In this document: one piece after another, positions 45,109 to 53,625 of the stretch
Layout of the letters: every line of letters begins with the position of its first letter
How positions within the stretch are numbered: position 1 is the stretch's first letter
Program-made: the position numbers and the translations under genes
The notes under the pieces: model-generated
The model's input: the letters and a program-made list of their open reading frames with translations, nothing else
The model's database searches: none
What the model was told of the DNA's origin: nothing
From: Bacteroidales bacterium
GTDB lineage: Bacteria; Bacteroidota; Bacteroidia; Bacteroidales; UBA3663
DNA length: 64,000 nucleotides
NCBI GenBank assembly: GCA_017561935.1
Contig: JAFZBE010000065.1
Span: forward strand, 16,046 to 80,045
Direction: 5' to 3'

Positions 45109-47496
45109 TTACTTCTTGGCGAGCATAGGGCTGCGGGTGATCTTCTGTTTGGGAGCCATCACGTTGTGAACTTTCTCGGTGCGAGCCTTGGCTACACGCT
45201 GGATGGCTGAGGCACGAACATCAGCCGAAGAGGCGGCAGCCATGAACTGGTACTGTCCCTTGTCGAGTACCCAGGCCGAAGCCTTCTCGTCGAACGAAGC
45301 CATATCCATCGTATTCCATGTGAGTACGATCGTCTGGCTTTCGCCTGGTTTAAGGAGGCGTGTCTTGCCGAAGGCCTTGAGCTCCTTGTTGGGCTTGTCG
45401 ATGCGGCCCTTGGGTGCCTTTACGTATGCCTGAACAACTTCGCGTCCTGCTACCTTGCCGGTGTTGGTGACTTTCACTTCCATCTGGCACTTGTCGCCAT
45501 CGATGGCCGACGAGACGATTTCGTAGCCGAAAGTGGTGTAGGAGAGACCGAAGCCGAAGGGGAAGGAAACGGGTTTCTGGTAGGTGTCGAAGTAACGATA
45601 ACCTACGTAGATGTCCTCAGCATAGATGGTGTAATCGACATCCTTCACCTCGACGGGTTCAGCCTGGCGCTGTGCACGCTCTGCAGCATCCTTGGCACTG
45701 CCACCGCTGTAAGCCCTGCGGAAGGCCGACATGTCGAATACGTAGTCGGCGGGGAAGTTCTGGTCGGCTGGAGCATCGCCAAAGGCAACCTGCCAGGTCA
45801 TCGGGAGGCGACCCGAAGGATTGACCTTGCCTGTGAGCACGTCCATCACGCTGTTGCCGCATTCCTGTCCGGGCTCGAAGGCGCAAAGGATGGCATCGAC
45901 CTTGCCGGCGATGGGTGCAGTCTCGATGGGTCCGCAGACGTTGAGCACGAGGATGACAGGCTTGCCTGCCTGATGATATGCCTCGGTGACGGTGTTGATG
46001 AGATTCTTCTCGGCATCGGTGAGGAAGAAGTGCTCACGCTTGCGGTCGGCACCCTCGCCACTGGTACGGCCCAGAGTGATGATGGCAACGTCGTTCTTCT
46101 TCACGTTCTCTGCCAGTACGTCAGCTTCTGGCACCCATTCTCCGGCACGGAGTGGGGCAGTGATGCTGAAGGGTGGACGTCCGTCGGGATAGTTCTTCTT
46201 ATCCTCGTCGGCGATGTGCTTCTTGTAGAATTTTGCAAGGCTCATTTCGGGCTTCATGCCAGCCTTACGGGCAGCTTCCACAAGGCTCACGCAGTAGGGA
46301 CCTACATTGGTGCCACCAAAGCCCATAGCAGCTGGAACCATGTCGTACGAAGTGCAGCCGTAGAGGGCTACGTTGCTAATGCCACTGAGAGGCAGCACGG
46401 CATTTGCTCCTCCCTTCATAGGGTCGTTCTTGAGCAGAACCATCGACTCGGCACCCAGCTGGCGTACCACCTTGGCATGGCCCTTGAGATCAGTCTCGTT
46501 GGGATATTTGTAGCCTTTGGGAGTATGGCACTTGAGCACGAACTCCAAGGTGCGACGTACCGAAAGGTCGATCAGCTCCATGGGGAGAGTGCCGTCTTTG
46601 GCAGCGTTGAGCAATGCCTCACGTTGACGTGGCTGACCGGGCTGGAGCATATCGTTGCCTGCCTTGATGCTGGCCACGGCGTCCTTGCCTGCGTTCCAGT
46701 CGCTCATTACCAAGCCGTTCCAACCCCACTCGTCACGCAGGATGGTCTCAGTCAGCTCGCGATTCTCGCAAGTGTAGAGACCTTGTGCGCGATTATAGGA
46801 GGTCATGATGCTCCAAGGATTAGACTCCTTAACGGCAATCTCAAAATTCTTTAAATATAGTTCGCGTATCGCGCGCTGCGAGAGGCGCGAGTCGTTGTTG
46901 TTGCGGTTGGTCTCCTGATTGTTGATGGCAAAGTGCTTCAAGCAGGTGCCTGAACCTTGATCCTGAATGCCACGGATGAATCCTGCAGCGATCTTGCCGG
47001 CCAGTACAGGATCTTCTGAATAGTACTCGTTGTTGCGGCCGCACAGAGCTGAGCGCATTAGGTTCACGCCTGGTGCCAGCAGTACGTCCAGTCCGAAGTC
47101 GCGCACCTCGGCACCGATAACTTCGCCAAGCTGATAGGCAGCATCGATATCGAACGAGGCGGCTACGTTGGTCTCCGAAGGCAACTCGGTGCAGATATAG
47201 GTCTGGCTGTCCCAATCACGCGTGCGAGTCATGTGCAGACGATGAGGGCCATCAGCCAAATAGGCCGATTCGATACCGAGTCGAGGGATGTCCCGGGTGC
47301 GTCCGGCAGTGCCCGGAAACTTCACTTCCTCGCCCATGGCCATGCCGCAACCGATGAGCAGGTCAATCTTCTCTTCGGTAGTCATGGCAGAAATGACCTC
47401 CGATACGTTGTCGGCAGTCAGCTTGGGTTGTGCAGTAAGCGTAAGGGCTGAGAGGGCCATGGCGGCCAACATCTGAGTTCTTGCGATGTGTTTCAT
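45109..47496 (-). CDS. Glycoside hydrolase family 3 (beta-glycosidase), paralogue B
   Basis: Start chosen at 47496 (MKHIARTQMLAAMALSALTL, 795 residues) because it gives a clean signal peptide ending TAQ; the longer frame from 47547 prepends a hydrophilic tail and runs back into the promoter. GH3 barrel with LADGPHRLHM, KHFAINNQE and nucleophile Asp266 (GLVMSDWNAG), then the sandwich domain (VAIITLGRTSGEG) and fibronectin-like domain (FGFGLSYTTFGYEIV). Unlike paralogue A it has no lipobox. It is the first gene of the operon, and the two GH3 genes bracket it at both ends. The divergent hybrid sensor starts 206 nt away. Confidence 0.9.
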   Translation of the reverse strand: MKHIARTQMLAAMALSALTLTAQPKLTADNVSEVISAMTTEEKIDLLIGCGMAMGEEVKFPGTAGRTRDIPRLGIESAYLADGPHRLHMTRTRDWDSQTYICTELPSETNVAASFDIDAAYQLGEVIGAEVRDFGLDVLLAPGVNLMRSALCGRNNEYYSEDPVLAGKIAAGFIRGIQDQGSGTCLKHFAINNQETNRNNNDSRLSQRAIRELYLKNFEIAVKESNPWSIMTSYNRAQGLYTCENRELTETILRDEWGWNGLVMSDWNAGKDAVASIKAGNDMLQPGQPRQREALLNAAKDGTLPMELIDLSVRRTLEFVLKCHTPKGYKYPNETDLKGHAKVVRQLGAESMVLLKNDPMKGGANAVLPLSGISNVALYGCTSYDMVPAAMGFGGTNVGPYCVSLVEAARKAGMKPEMSLAKFYKKHIADEDKKNYPDGRPPFSITAPLRAGEWVPEADVLAENVKKNDVAIITLGRTSGEGADRKREHFFLTDAEKNLINTVTEAYHQAGKPVILVLNVCGPIETAPIAGKVDAILCAFEPGQECGNSVMDVLTGKVNPSGRLPMTWQVAFGDAPADQNFPADYVFDMSAFRRAYSGGSAKDAAERAQRQAEPVEVKDVDYTIYAEDIYVGYRYFDTYQKPVSFPFGFGLSYTTFGYEIVSSAIDGDKCQMEVKVTNTGKVAGREVVQAYVKAPKGRIDKPNKELKAFGKTRLLKPGESQTIVLTWNTMDMASFDEKASAWVLDKGQYQFMAAASSADVRASAIQRVAKARTEKVHNVMAPKQKITRSPMLAKK

Positions 47497-47544
47497 TTTT
47501 GTGTGGGTTTTAGGCTGTATTGCGCTATAAGAAATTTTGCGGTG

Positions 47545-47552
47545 CAAAGGTA
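47545..47552 (-). promoter_or_regulatory. -7 promoter element (TACCTTTG) of the GH3-SusC-SusD operon
   Basis: Matches TAnnTTTG on the minus strand, about 49 nt upstream of the GH3 ATG. No TTTG at -33, as expected for an activator-dependent promoter. Confidence 0.6.
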
Positions 47553-47645
47553 GGGGTTTTTTATTAAAAAAAGGTTTCAGATTTGTTTGGAAATATTGTA
47601 AAATTGTTTAAATCTTTTAGATTTTGTGCAAATATCCCCCTTTTT

Positions 47646-47677
47646 TTTGGATTTTTTATTAAATTTGTCTAAATTTG
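47646..47677 (+). promoter_or_regulatory. Promoter of the second hybrid sensor gene
   Basis: TTTG (47646-47649), 20 nt, TAAATTTG (47670-47677): full consensus. A second TAAATTTG overlaps the spacer at 47660-47667. Predicted transcript start near 47683 leaves about 20 nt before the TTG start codon. Confidence 0.8.
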
Positions 47678-47702
47678 CACCCGTAACTAACCCCAATTAA
47701 CC

Positions 47703-50700
47703 TTGAAACGTTTCATCCTCTCATCGCTACTTATTGTACTTCTGGCAGCTTGTCAGGAGCCGTCGGAAGAACCTGCCGTTGACAGCACGCCGAGTGTGCT
47801 GGTCGCGACCGAACTCTCGAACCAACGTGTCATGTCGATCGAACAGGACGCGCACGGATATATATGGATTGCTACCTATCGCGGCTTAAACCGTATGGAT
47901 GGCAATCAGGTGCATCAGTATTTCTGCAACGATCAGCCCGACGGTCTGCCCGACGATCAGGTGCGCAATCTGCATTGCGACGTTGAGGGCCGCCTCTGGG
48001 TGGTGACCAAGAACGGTGTGGCCATCTACAACGAGATGGATGCATTCACCCATGTGACCATTCCCGATCGCACGCTCCTTCCGCAGAGCATCGCCGAAAA
48101 CAGTCGCGGTGAGATCTTCCTGCTCATGACGGGCCAAGTGTTGCGCTACAATCCAGCGGACAATGCGTTTGAGCCCCTTTTGTCGAATATCCCCTTCTCG
48201 AACTATTCCGACAACCAGATGTTCTTCGACTCGGAGGACAACCTTTGGGTGGTCACCCAGCAGGGAGCCTACTGCTACAGTACGGTGACTGGCCGACGTG
48301 TGCTGACAATCGATAATTTGGAGCATCCTATCGACAAGGCAATCATTGTCGAATCGAACCTTTGGCTTGCCTTGCGCGATGAGGGCTTTAAAATATATGA
48401 TATAGGAGAGAGACGTTGGGAAGAACCCGATCCCATCGTGACGCGCGACGACAGGTTGAGGCAGGCTGATGTGCTGTCGCTTTATTATATCCCTCAGGCC
48501 AATGTCCTGCTGATTGGTACCTCGATGGGCATGTTTGATTATCGTATGAAAAAACATGAACTGTTGCATCAGTCCGATTTGGGTTTCCCCTTTGAAACAC
48601 CTCGCTTCAACGTCGATTATTTCATGTTCGACCGTTTCAAGAACCTCTGGTATTGCAGCAGCACAAAGGGCTATGATGTGCATAGCAATTACGAGCGCTC
48701 GTTTAATGCCGACAACTACCTACGTGCCTTGTTCAATGATGTGCCGGTAGCATCGGTTGTCGTGGAGGGCGAACAGCGCCTTTGGATAGCCGCACAACGC
48801 ACGGGCCTATGGTCATACGACCTCAAGACACATCAGATACGCCAATATGCATCACAACAATTGTCCCATCTGTTCGATGACGTGTCGGAGATCTATTATT
48901 GCTGTTTCGACAGCAGGGGTTATCTGTGGTTGTGCTGTCTGCCCGGGACGGTGTTCTGCTTCCGACCTGAGGGCGATGATTTGAGGTTGGTGGACAAGTA
49001 TGCCATTGAGATGCCTATTGTGCTTGCCGAAACCGCCGACCATACCATCTGTGTGGGAACCTACAGCAACAGTTATTTCACCAAACGTGCCGAAGACAAT
49101 CACTTCGAGGAGCATTACATCTTGTCGAACAGCTTTTCGTACATGGCCAATTTGTTGCAGTTGAAAGATGGACGAATGGCAGCGTTGGTCAAAGGTCAGG
49201 CGTTGCGCATGTTCTCGGTCGGACGAAATGAACTTGATCCGCCGCTCATTGCCGATACGGTCGTTGCACGATGCCTCGAGCGCAGCGTCTTCCTGCCCAG
49301 TGCCTTGCGTCAGGATAGCGAGGGCAATCTCTGGATAGGCACGGTGAGCAACGGCGTGATGCGCTATGAACTCGGCAGTGACAACCTCGAATCGATACCA
49401 GGAGCTCCCTGTGAGGACATTGCCAGCATCGAGGAAGACCAGCATGGCAACCTGTGGGTCAGCACGCTGCATGGATTGGGATGCCTCGACCCCAAAACAC
49501 GCAGGTTTTCGAATTATTACAAGAGCGATGGATTGAATGGCAACGAGTTCTACGACCGCTGTTCGTGTAAGCTGCCCGATGGTCGTCTGGTCTTCGGAGG
49601 TGAACATGGCCTTACCATCTTCAACCCCGACCGCATCGGCAGCAAGAGTGAGGCCATGGTTCATTTCGAGGACCTGCGCGTCAATAACAGGTTGGTACGA
49701 CCGTCGGCTGATGGACCTATCAAGCAGAATCTCTGTATGTCGGATATCGTGCGTCTCAAGTATAACCAGAACAATTTCAGTATCTCGTATTCTGCCCTCG
49801 ATTTCGGCGATGGCCTGCATTTCAGTTATCAGTACAAACTTGAAGGATACAACGACCAGTGGATTGATGCCTTGCAGACGAACGAGGCATACTTCTCGAA
49901 CATTCCTGCCGGCAAATATGTTTTCAGTGTGCGCGTGTTGAGCAGCGGTCAGCAGAACATCCTTTCCGAACGCTCGAAAACCATCATCATCTCACCTGCC
50001 ACGTGGCTTACCTGGTGGGCAAAGTTGTCGTATGTGCTGGTTGCCTCTATACTGATCTGGTATCTGTTTGCCTCGTGGCAGCGCTTTCGCATGGAGCGAT
50101 GGAACCGTCTGCAGGCGAAGCGTGACCATGAGCGCGAGAAGCGCATCAATGCCATGAACATGAGTTTTTTTGCCAACGTATCGCACGAGTTCCGCACGCC
50201 GCTCACCATCATCCTGGCACCCATCCGCCAACTTGTAGCCGACAAGAGCCAGTCGGCCGAAACACACGACATGCTCCTCATCATGCAGCACAGTGTGGAG
50301 CGTATGCTGCGACTGGTGAACCAGATGATGGATTTCCATAAACTCGAGGACGATGCCCTGCAGCTCGAAGTACAGCATCTCGACATCGTGCAGGTCATCC
50401 GCAACGTGCTCGACACCTTCGCGCTGCAGGCACGCGAGAAGAAGATCACGCTCAAAGACCTCGGCCTCGAAGAGCCCTTCACGATGTGGGTTGATGCCGA
50501 CAAGGTCGAGAAGATCATCTACAACCTTGTAGGTAATGCAATTAAATATATCCAGACAGGCGGGCACATCACCCTCGACTTCGATGTGCTCTCGCGCAAA
50601 GAGGCCATGAAGCAGATCCCCAAGGCAGGAGAGCTGAAGGCCGACCGACTGGTCAAGATAAGTGTCACCGACGATGGCCCCGGTATCCCCGAGAAGGAGC

Positions 50701-51767
50701 TTGACAAGCTCTTCGAACGTTACTTCCAGTTGTCACGCCAGCATTCAAGCACATTCAACTGGGGAACCGGCATCGGACTCTATCATTGCCGTCGTCTGGT
50801 GCAGCTGCACAAGGGAATGATTACCGCCGCCAATCGCACGGGCGAAGTCACGGGTTCCATCTTCACTGTTCTGCTGCCTGTCGATGACGAATGCTATGCC
50901 GACGTGAAGCACCTCGATCAGTCGCAGTCGCAGAACGAACTCTATCCCCTTGCCACGGCGCCCGACGAACTACAAGCCGAAATCATTGCCGAGCAGGAGG
51001 CATTGGACGACGACGAACGACCCTCGATCCTGGTAGTCGATGACGATGTCGAGATTGTTCAATACCTCAAGACGTTGCTGGGCCAGAAATACCATGTTCG
51101 CGCACGCTACAATGTCGATAACGCCCTCGAAGCCATTGCCAAGCAGGAACCCGACATGATACTCAGCGACGTGATGATGCCTGGTAAGGATGGTTACGAA
51201 TTGTGTCGTGAGGTCAAGAACAGCATGCAGCTTTGCCACATCCCCGTGGTGCTTGTCACGGCGAAGACAACCACCAGCGACCAGATTGTGGGACTCGACT
51301 GTGGTGCCGACGGCTATGTCAGCAAACCTTTCGACCCCACCTATCTGCTCACACTCATTTCCAACATCTTTAAGAATCGCGAGAAAGTGCGCCACCTGCT
51401 TACGGCCAATACTCAGACGTCGAACCTTGCCGAGAACGTCCTCTCGCAGCAAGACAAGGCCTTCATGGACGAATTATACGCCATCATGGAGAATGAGCTT
51501 TCGAACACCGAACTCGACATCAACCGTATTACCGAGATCATGCACGTCTCGCGTTCGAAGTTCTACTACAAGGTGAAGGGACTCACTGGTGAAAAACCCG
51601 GCAACTTCTTCCGTGTCTTCAAACTTAATCGTGCCGCCGAGCTCCTTCGTGAAGGCAAATACAACATCTCGGAGATTGCCGACATCACAGGCTTCAGTTC
51701 CCTGTCCTACTTCTCGGCAAGCTTTAAGAAACAGTTCGGTGTGACGCCGACTGAATATGCATGTTAA
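47703..51767 (+). CDS. Hybrid two-component system sensor/regulator (HTCS) of the esterase/GH3 locus
   Basis: A 1354-residue protein read from a TTG at 47703. This start is preferred because it gives a lipoprotein-like signal (KRFILSSLLIVLLAAC), and the first ATG lies about 40 codons later, inside the sensor domain. Periplasmic Reg_prop propellers (about 35-690), Y_Y_Y domain (about 700-765) and one membrane helix (about 775-790) precede the kinase. His828 lies in ANVSHEFRTP, with the N box YNLVGNAIKYI and GTGIGLYH. The receiver has Asp1156 (LSDVMMPGKDG). The AraC domain closes the protein (VSRSKFYYKVKGLTG). It is divergent from the operon it presumably activates. Confidence 0.94.
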   Translation: MKRFILSSLLIVLLAACQEPSEEPAVDSTPSVLVATELSNQRVMSIEQDAHGYIWIATYRGLNRMDGNQVHQYFCNDQPDGLPDDQVRNLHCDVEGRLWVVTKNGVAIYNEMDAFTHVTIPDRTLLPQSIAENSRGEIFLLMTGQVLRYNPADNAFEPLLSNIPFSNYSDNQMFFDSEDNLWVVTQQGAYCYSTVTGRRVLTIDNLEHPIDKAIIVESNLWLALRDEGFKIYDIGERRWEEPDPIVTRDDRLRQADVLSLYYIPQANVLLIGTSMGMFDYRMKKHELLHQSDLGFPFETPRFNVDYFMFDRFKNLWYCSSTKGYDVHSNYERSFNADNYLRALFNDVPVASVVVEGEQRLWIAAQRTGLWSYDLKTHQIRQYASQQLSHLFDDVSEIYYCCFDSRGYLWLCCLPGTVFCFRPEGDDLRLVDKYAIEMPIVLAETADHTICVGTYSNSYFTKRAEDNHFEEHYILSNSFSYMANLLQLKDGRMAALVKGQALRMFSVGRNELDPPLIADTVVARCLERSVFLPSALRQDSEGNLWIGTVSNGVMRYELGSDNLESIPGAPCEDIASIEEDQHGNLWVSTLHGLGCLDPKTRRFSNYYKSDGLNGNEFYDRCSCKLPDGRLVFGGEHGLTIFNPDRIGSKSEAMVHFEDLRVNNRLVRPSADGPIKQNLCMSDIVRLKYNQNNFSISYSALDFGDGLHFSYQYKLEGYNDQWIDALQTNEAYFSNIPAGKYVFSVRVLSSGQQNILSERSKTIIISPATWLTWWAKLSYVLVASILIWYLFASWQRFRMERWNRLQAKRDHEREKRINAMNMSFFANVSHEFRTPLTIILAPIRQLVADKSQSAETHDMLLIMQHSVERMLRLVNQMMDFHKLEDDALQLEVQHLDIVQVIRNVLDTFALQAREKKITLKDLGLEEPFTMWVDADKVEKIIYNLVGNAIKYIQTGGHITLDFDVLSRKEAMKQIPKAGELKADRLVKISVTDDGPGIPEKELDKLFERYFQLSRQHSSTFNWGTGIGLYHCRRLVQLHKGMITAANRTGEVTGSIFTVLLPVDDECYADVKHLDQSQSQNELYPLATAPDELQAEIIAEQEALDDDERPSILVVDDDVEIVQYLKTLLGQKYHVRARYNVDNALEAIAKQEPDMILSDVMMPGKDGYELCREVKNSMQLCHIPVVLVTAKTTTSDQIVGLDCGADGYVSKPFDPTYLLTLISNIFKNREKVRHLLTANTQTSNLAENVLSQQDKAFMDELYAIMENELSNTELDINRITEIMHVSRSKFYYKVKGLTGEKPGNFFRVFKLNRAAELLREGKYNISEIADITGFSSLSYFSASFKKQFGVTPTEYAC

Positions 51768-51802
51768 ACGGGTATCCGCAATTTCACGTATATTATAACG
51801 AC

Positions 51803-51836
51803 ATAGGGCACTCTGCTTTTTTGCAGAGTGCCCTAT
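51803..51836. terminator. Bidirectional terminator between convergent genes
   Basis: ATAGGGCACTCTGC and GCAGAGTGCCCTAT pair perfectly over 14 bp around six T. It lies between the convergent stops of the hybrid sensor (51767) and the histidine kinase (51856). T tails are weak on both sides. Confidence 0.75.
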
Positions 51837-51855
51837 CCTTAATGATAGACCGATG

Positions 51856-52755
51856 TTATGCTTGCTTCGAGTAAGGGATGCTGAGCAGGAAGGTGACGTG
51901 GCACCCGAGGAGGGGACGGTCGGCTAGTTCGAGCATTCCACCCTGCTGGAGCATCATACGGCGACTGAGCGAAAGGCCGATGCCACTGCCGCTTCGCTTG
52001 GTGGTGAAGAAGGGCACGAAGAGCGACATGCGGTTTTCGGCAGGGATAGGAGTGCCGTCATTTCCGATATAGAGGCTGAGCAGTCGGGTTCGGTCGTGCG
52101 TCAGTCCTTCAGCATCGTCCAAAGTGGCTTCGATGACAATCTTTTGTGCATTCGCTTCCATGGCGTTCTTCGTCAGGTTCATCAAAACCTGTCGAAGCAT
52201 CCCTGCATCGGCCCAAACCTGCATCTTGGAGTGTACATTCATTTCCCAGGTCACTTGGGGATAGGTGTGCCTGATCTCGTCGAGCATCGCATTCAGATCT
52301 ACTTGTCCCAGTACGGGGTGCTCCAGTTCGGACATCTTGCGGTAGTTGGAGACAAATTCGCTCAGGTGGCGTGAGGTGTCGTAGATGGCCTTGATACCGT
52401 CCTCCATGTCCGATCCATTTATGTCGGGATGTTTCAACAGCGATTGGCTGATGCTGGTGATGGGTGCCGTGGCGTTCATGATCTCATGTGTCAGGACGCG
52501 CGTCAGTCGTTCCCACGATTCCACCTCGTTCTGGTTGACCTGCTGACGGATGGTGTTGCCCAGCTCATTGAGTGTCTCCTGCATGGCACGTTCGCCACTG
52601 GGCAGCCCTTTGGTGGGCAGTCGGAACGAGAAGTCGCGGTTTCTGATGGCTTCGCGTATCAGCCATGCCCTCTGTCGCAACACGCGCTGATGGCGCAGCC
52701 ACAGCAAGACAGCTATGACGACAACGATGACGGCTATGATCAGAAAAAGGAGCAT
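51856..52755 (-). CDS. Short membrane histidine kinase (NtrB-like)
   Basis: A 299-residue kinase. One N-terminal membrane helix (residues 2-20) leads to a HAMP-like linker, then the phospho-acceptor His90 in RVLTHEIMNATAPI. The ATPase domain has an N box MNLTKNAMEAN, and the final G box reads SGSGIGLSLSRR. It has no periplasmic sensor domain, so it must sense through the membrane, the linker, or a partner such as the transporter. It follows the REC-Fis regulator gene, separated by a 117-bp gap that holds a 9-bp repeat array. The start at 52755 is the ATG giving the membrane helix; a longer form would need an upstream exon that is not there. Confidence 0.88.
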   Translation of the reverse strand: MLLFLIIAVIVVVIAVLLWLRHQRVLRQRAWLIREAIRNRDFSFRLPTKGLPSGERAMQETLNELGNTIRQQVNQNEVESWERLTRVLTHEIMNATAPITSISQSLLKHPDINGSDMEDGIKAIYDTSRHLSEFVSNYRKMSELEHPVLGQVDLNAMLDEIRHTYPQVTWEMNVHSKMQVWADAGMLRQVLMNLTKNAMEANAQKIVIEATLDDAEGLTHDRTRLLSLYIGNDGTPIPAENRMSLFVPFFTTKRSGSGIGLSLSRRMMLQQGGMLELADRPLLGCHVTFLLSIPYSKQA

Positions 52756-52788
52756 GGAAAAACCAGGGGAAAAGGATTATATATAGCA

Positions 52789-52851
52789 TCTATAACATCT
52801 ATCGCCTCTAGATCCTCTAGAAAATCTAGATCGTCTAGAAAACCTAGAAAA
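52789..52851. repeat. 9-bp tandem repeat, TCTAGA-N3 family, copy 2
   Basis: Seven 9-bp units: TCTATAACA, TCTATCGCC, TCTAGATCC, TCTAGAAAA, TCTAGATCG, TCTAGAAAA, CCTAGAAAA. It fills the gap between the response regulator stop (52873) and the kinase start (52755), the same kind of place as copy 1. Confidence 0.92.
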
Positions 52852-52872
52852 TAGCCAAAGTGCCTGCCTTGC

Positions 52873-53409
52873 TTACACGTCCAGCTTTTTCATCTTGTTA
52901 TAGAGTGTCTGGCGGGTGATGCCGAGTTGTTCGGCAGCGAGTTTCACATTGCCGTGGCAGCGGTCGATGGCACGTTGGATGTGTTCGGCCTCCATCTCGT
53001 CGAGTGTGGCCAGATCGTTTTGGGCATCGAGCACGTCCTTGAGTTTGCGCACCAGCTCGTCATTGTCCCACGGCTTGGTGATGAAGTCGGAAGCCCCGCT
53101 CTTCAGTCCTCGCACGGCGAGGTTGACATCGGCGTATGCGGTGATGAGCACGATGGGCAGTTCGGGATGATGCTTGCGTATGGCACGAAGCCAGAACAGA
53201 CCATCCTGCCCGTTGTTCACGCCGAGCGAGAAGTTCATGTCGAGCAGCACCAGGCTGACCTCTTCCTGGCTGAGTTTTTTGAGTACACTATCGGGTGCCG
53301 TCATGGTCAGTACACGCTGGAAGGTGCCCGACAGGCAGTAACGTAGCGCTGTCAGGATCGCCTCGTTGTCATCGATGACCAGGATTGTTCCATATTTGTC
53401 TTTCTGCAT
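52873..53409 (-). CDS. Response regulator, REC plus Fis-type helix-turn-helix
   Basis: A 178-residue regulator. The receiver has the acidic pair Asp13-Asp14, phospho-acceptor Asp57 (VLLDMNF), Thr/Ser switch in LITAYAD and Lys112 (ITKPW). A short linker leads straight to a Fis/HTH_8 domain (about 137-178: IQRAIDRCHGNVKLAAEQLGI then TRQTLYNKMKKL). The AAA+ domain of NtrC relatives is absent, so it cannot activate sigma-54 polymerase and instead resembles the RegA/ActR layout. It pairs with the kinase encoded next and is divergent from the TolC-HlyD-permease operon, its likely target. Confidence 0.9.
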   Translation of the reverse strand: MQKDKYGTILVIDDNEAILTALRYCLSGTFQRVLTMTAPDSVLKKLSQEEVSLVLLDMNFSLGVNNGQDGLFWLRAIRKHHPELPIVLITAYADVNLAVRGLKSGASDFITKPWDNDELVRKLKDVLDAQNDLATLDEMEAEHIQRAIDRCHGNVKLAAEQLGITRQTLYNKMKKLDV

Positions 53410-53432
53410 AAATCTTTCATTTATTTGCGTGG

Positions 53433-53440
53433 CAAAGATA
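53433..53440 (-). promoter_or_regulatory. -7 promoter element (TATCTTTG) of the regulator-kinase operon
   Basis: Perfect TAnnTTTG on the minus strand 24 nt upstream of the regulator ATG; no -33 match. Confidence 0.6.
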
Positions 53441-53499
53441 GTGATTTTTTTGGAGTTTTCACTTATTATCCACTCTTTTTTTCACGTAGCCGGTCAAAA

Positions 53500-53541
53500 A
53501 GTGTCCATTTTTTAGACACTATGCTGTATAAATTTTAGACA
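53500..53541. promoter_or_regulatory. Candidate operator for the REC-Fis regulator
   Basis: AGTGTC (53500-53505) and GACACT (53515-53520) form an inverted repeat around CATTTTTTA. TTTTAGACA occurs at 53510 and again at 53533, 23 bp apart. The site lies upstream of both divergent promoters, about 50 bp from the -33 box of the transport operon. Confidence 0.5.
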
Positions 53542-53566
53542 AACCGCTTTTCGCATATTCAAAAAC

Positions 53567-53598
53567 CTTGGCCACTCACACGTTTTACCCTATCTTTG
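53567..53598 (+). promoter_or_regulatory. Promoter of the TolC-HlyD-permease operon
   Basis: CTTG (53567-53570), 20 nt, TATCTTTG (53591-53598). Predicted transcript start near 53604, ATG at 53626. Confidence 0.72.
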
Positions 53599-53625
53599 CA
53601 TCAGAAAATTCAAACGATTGAAGTT

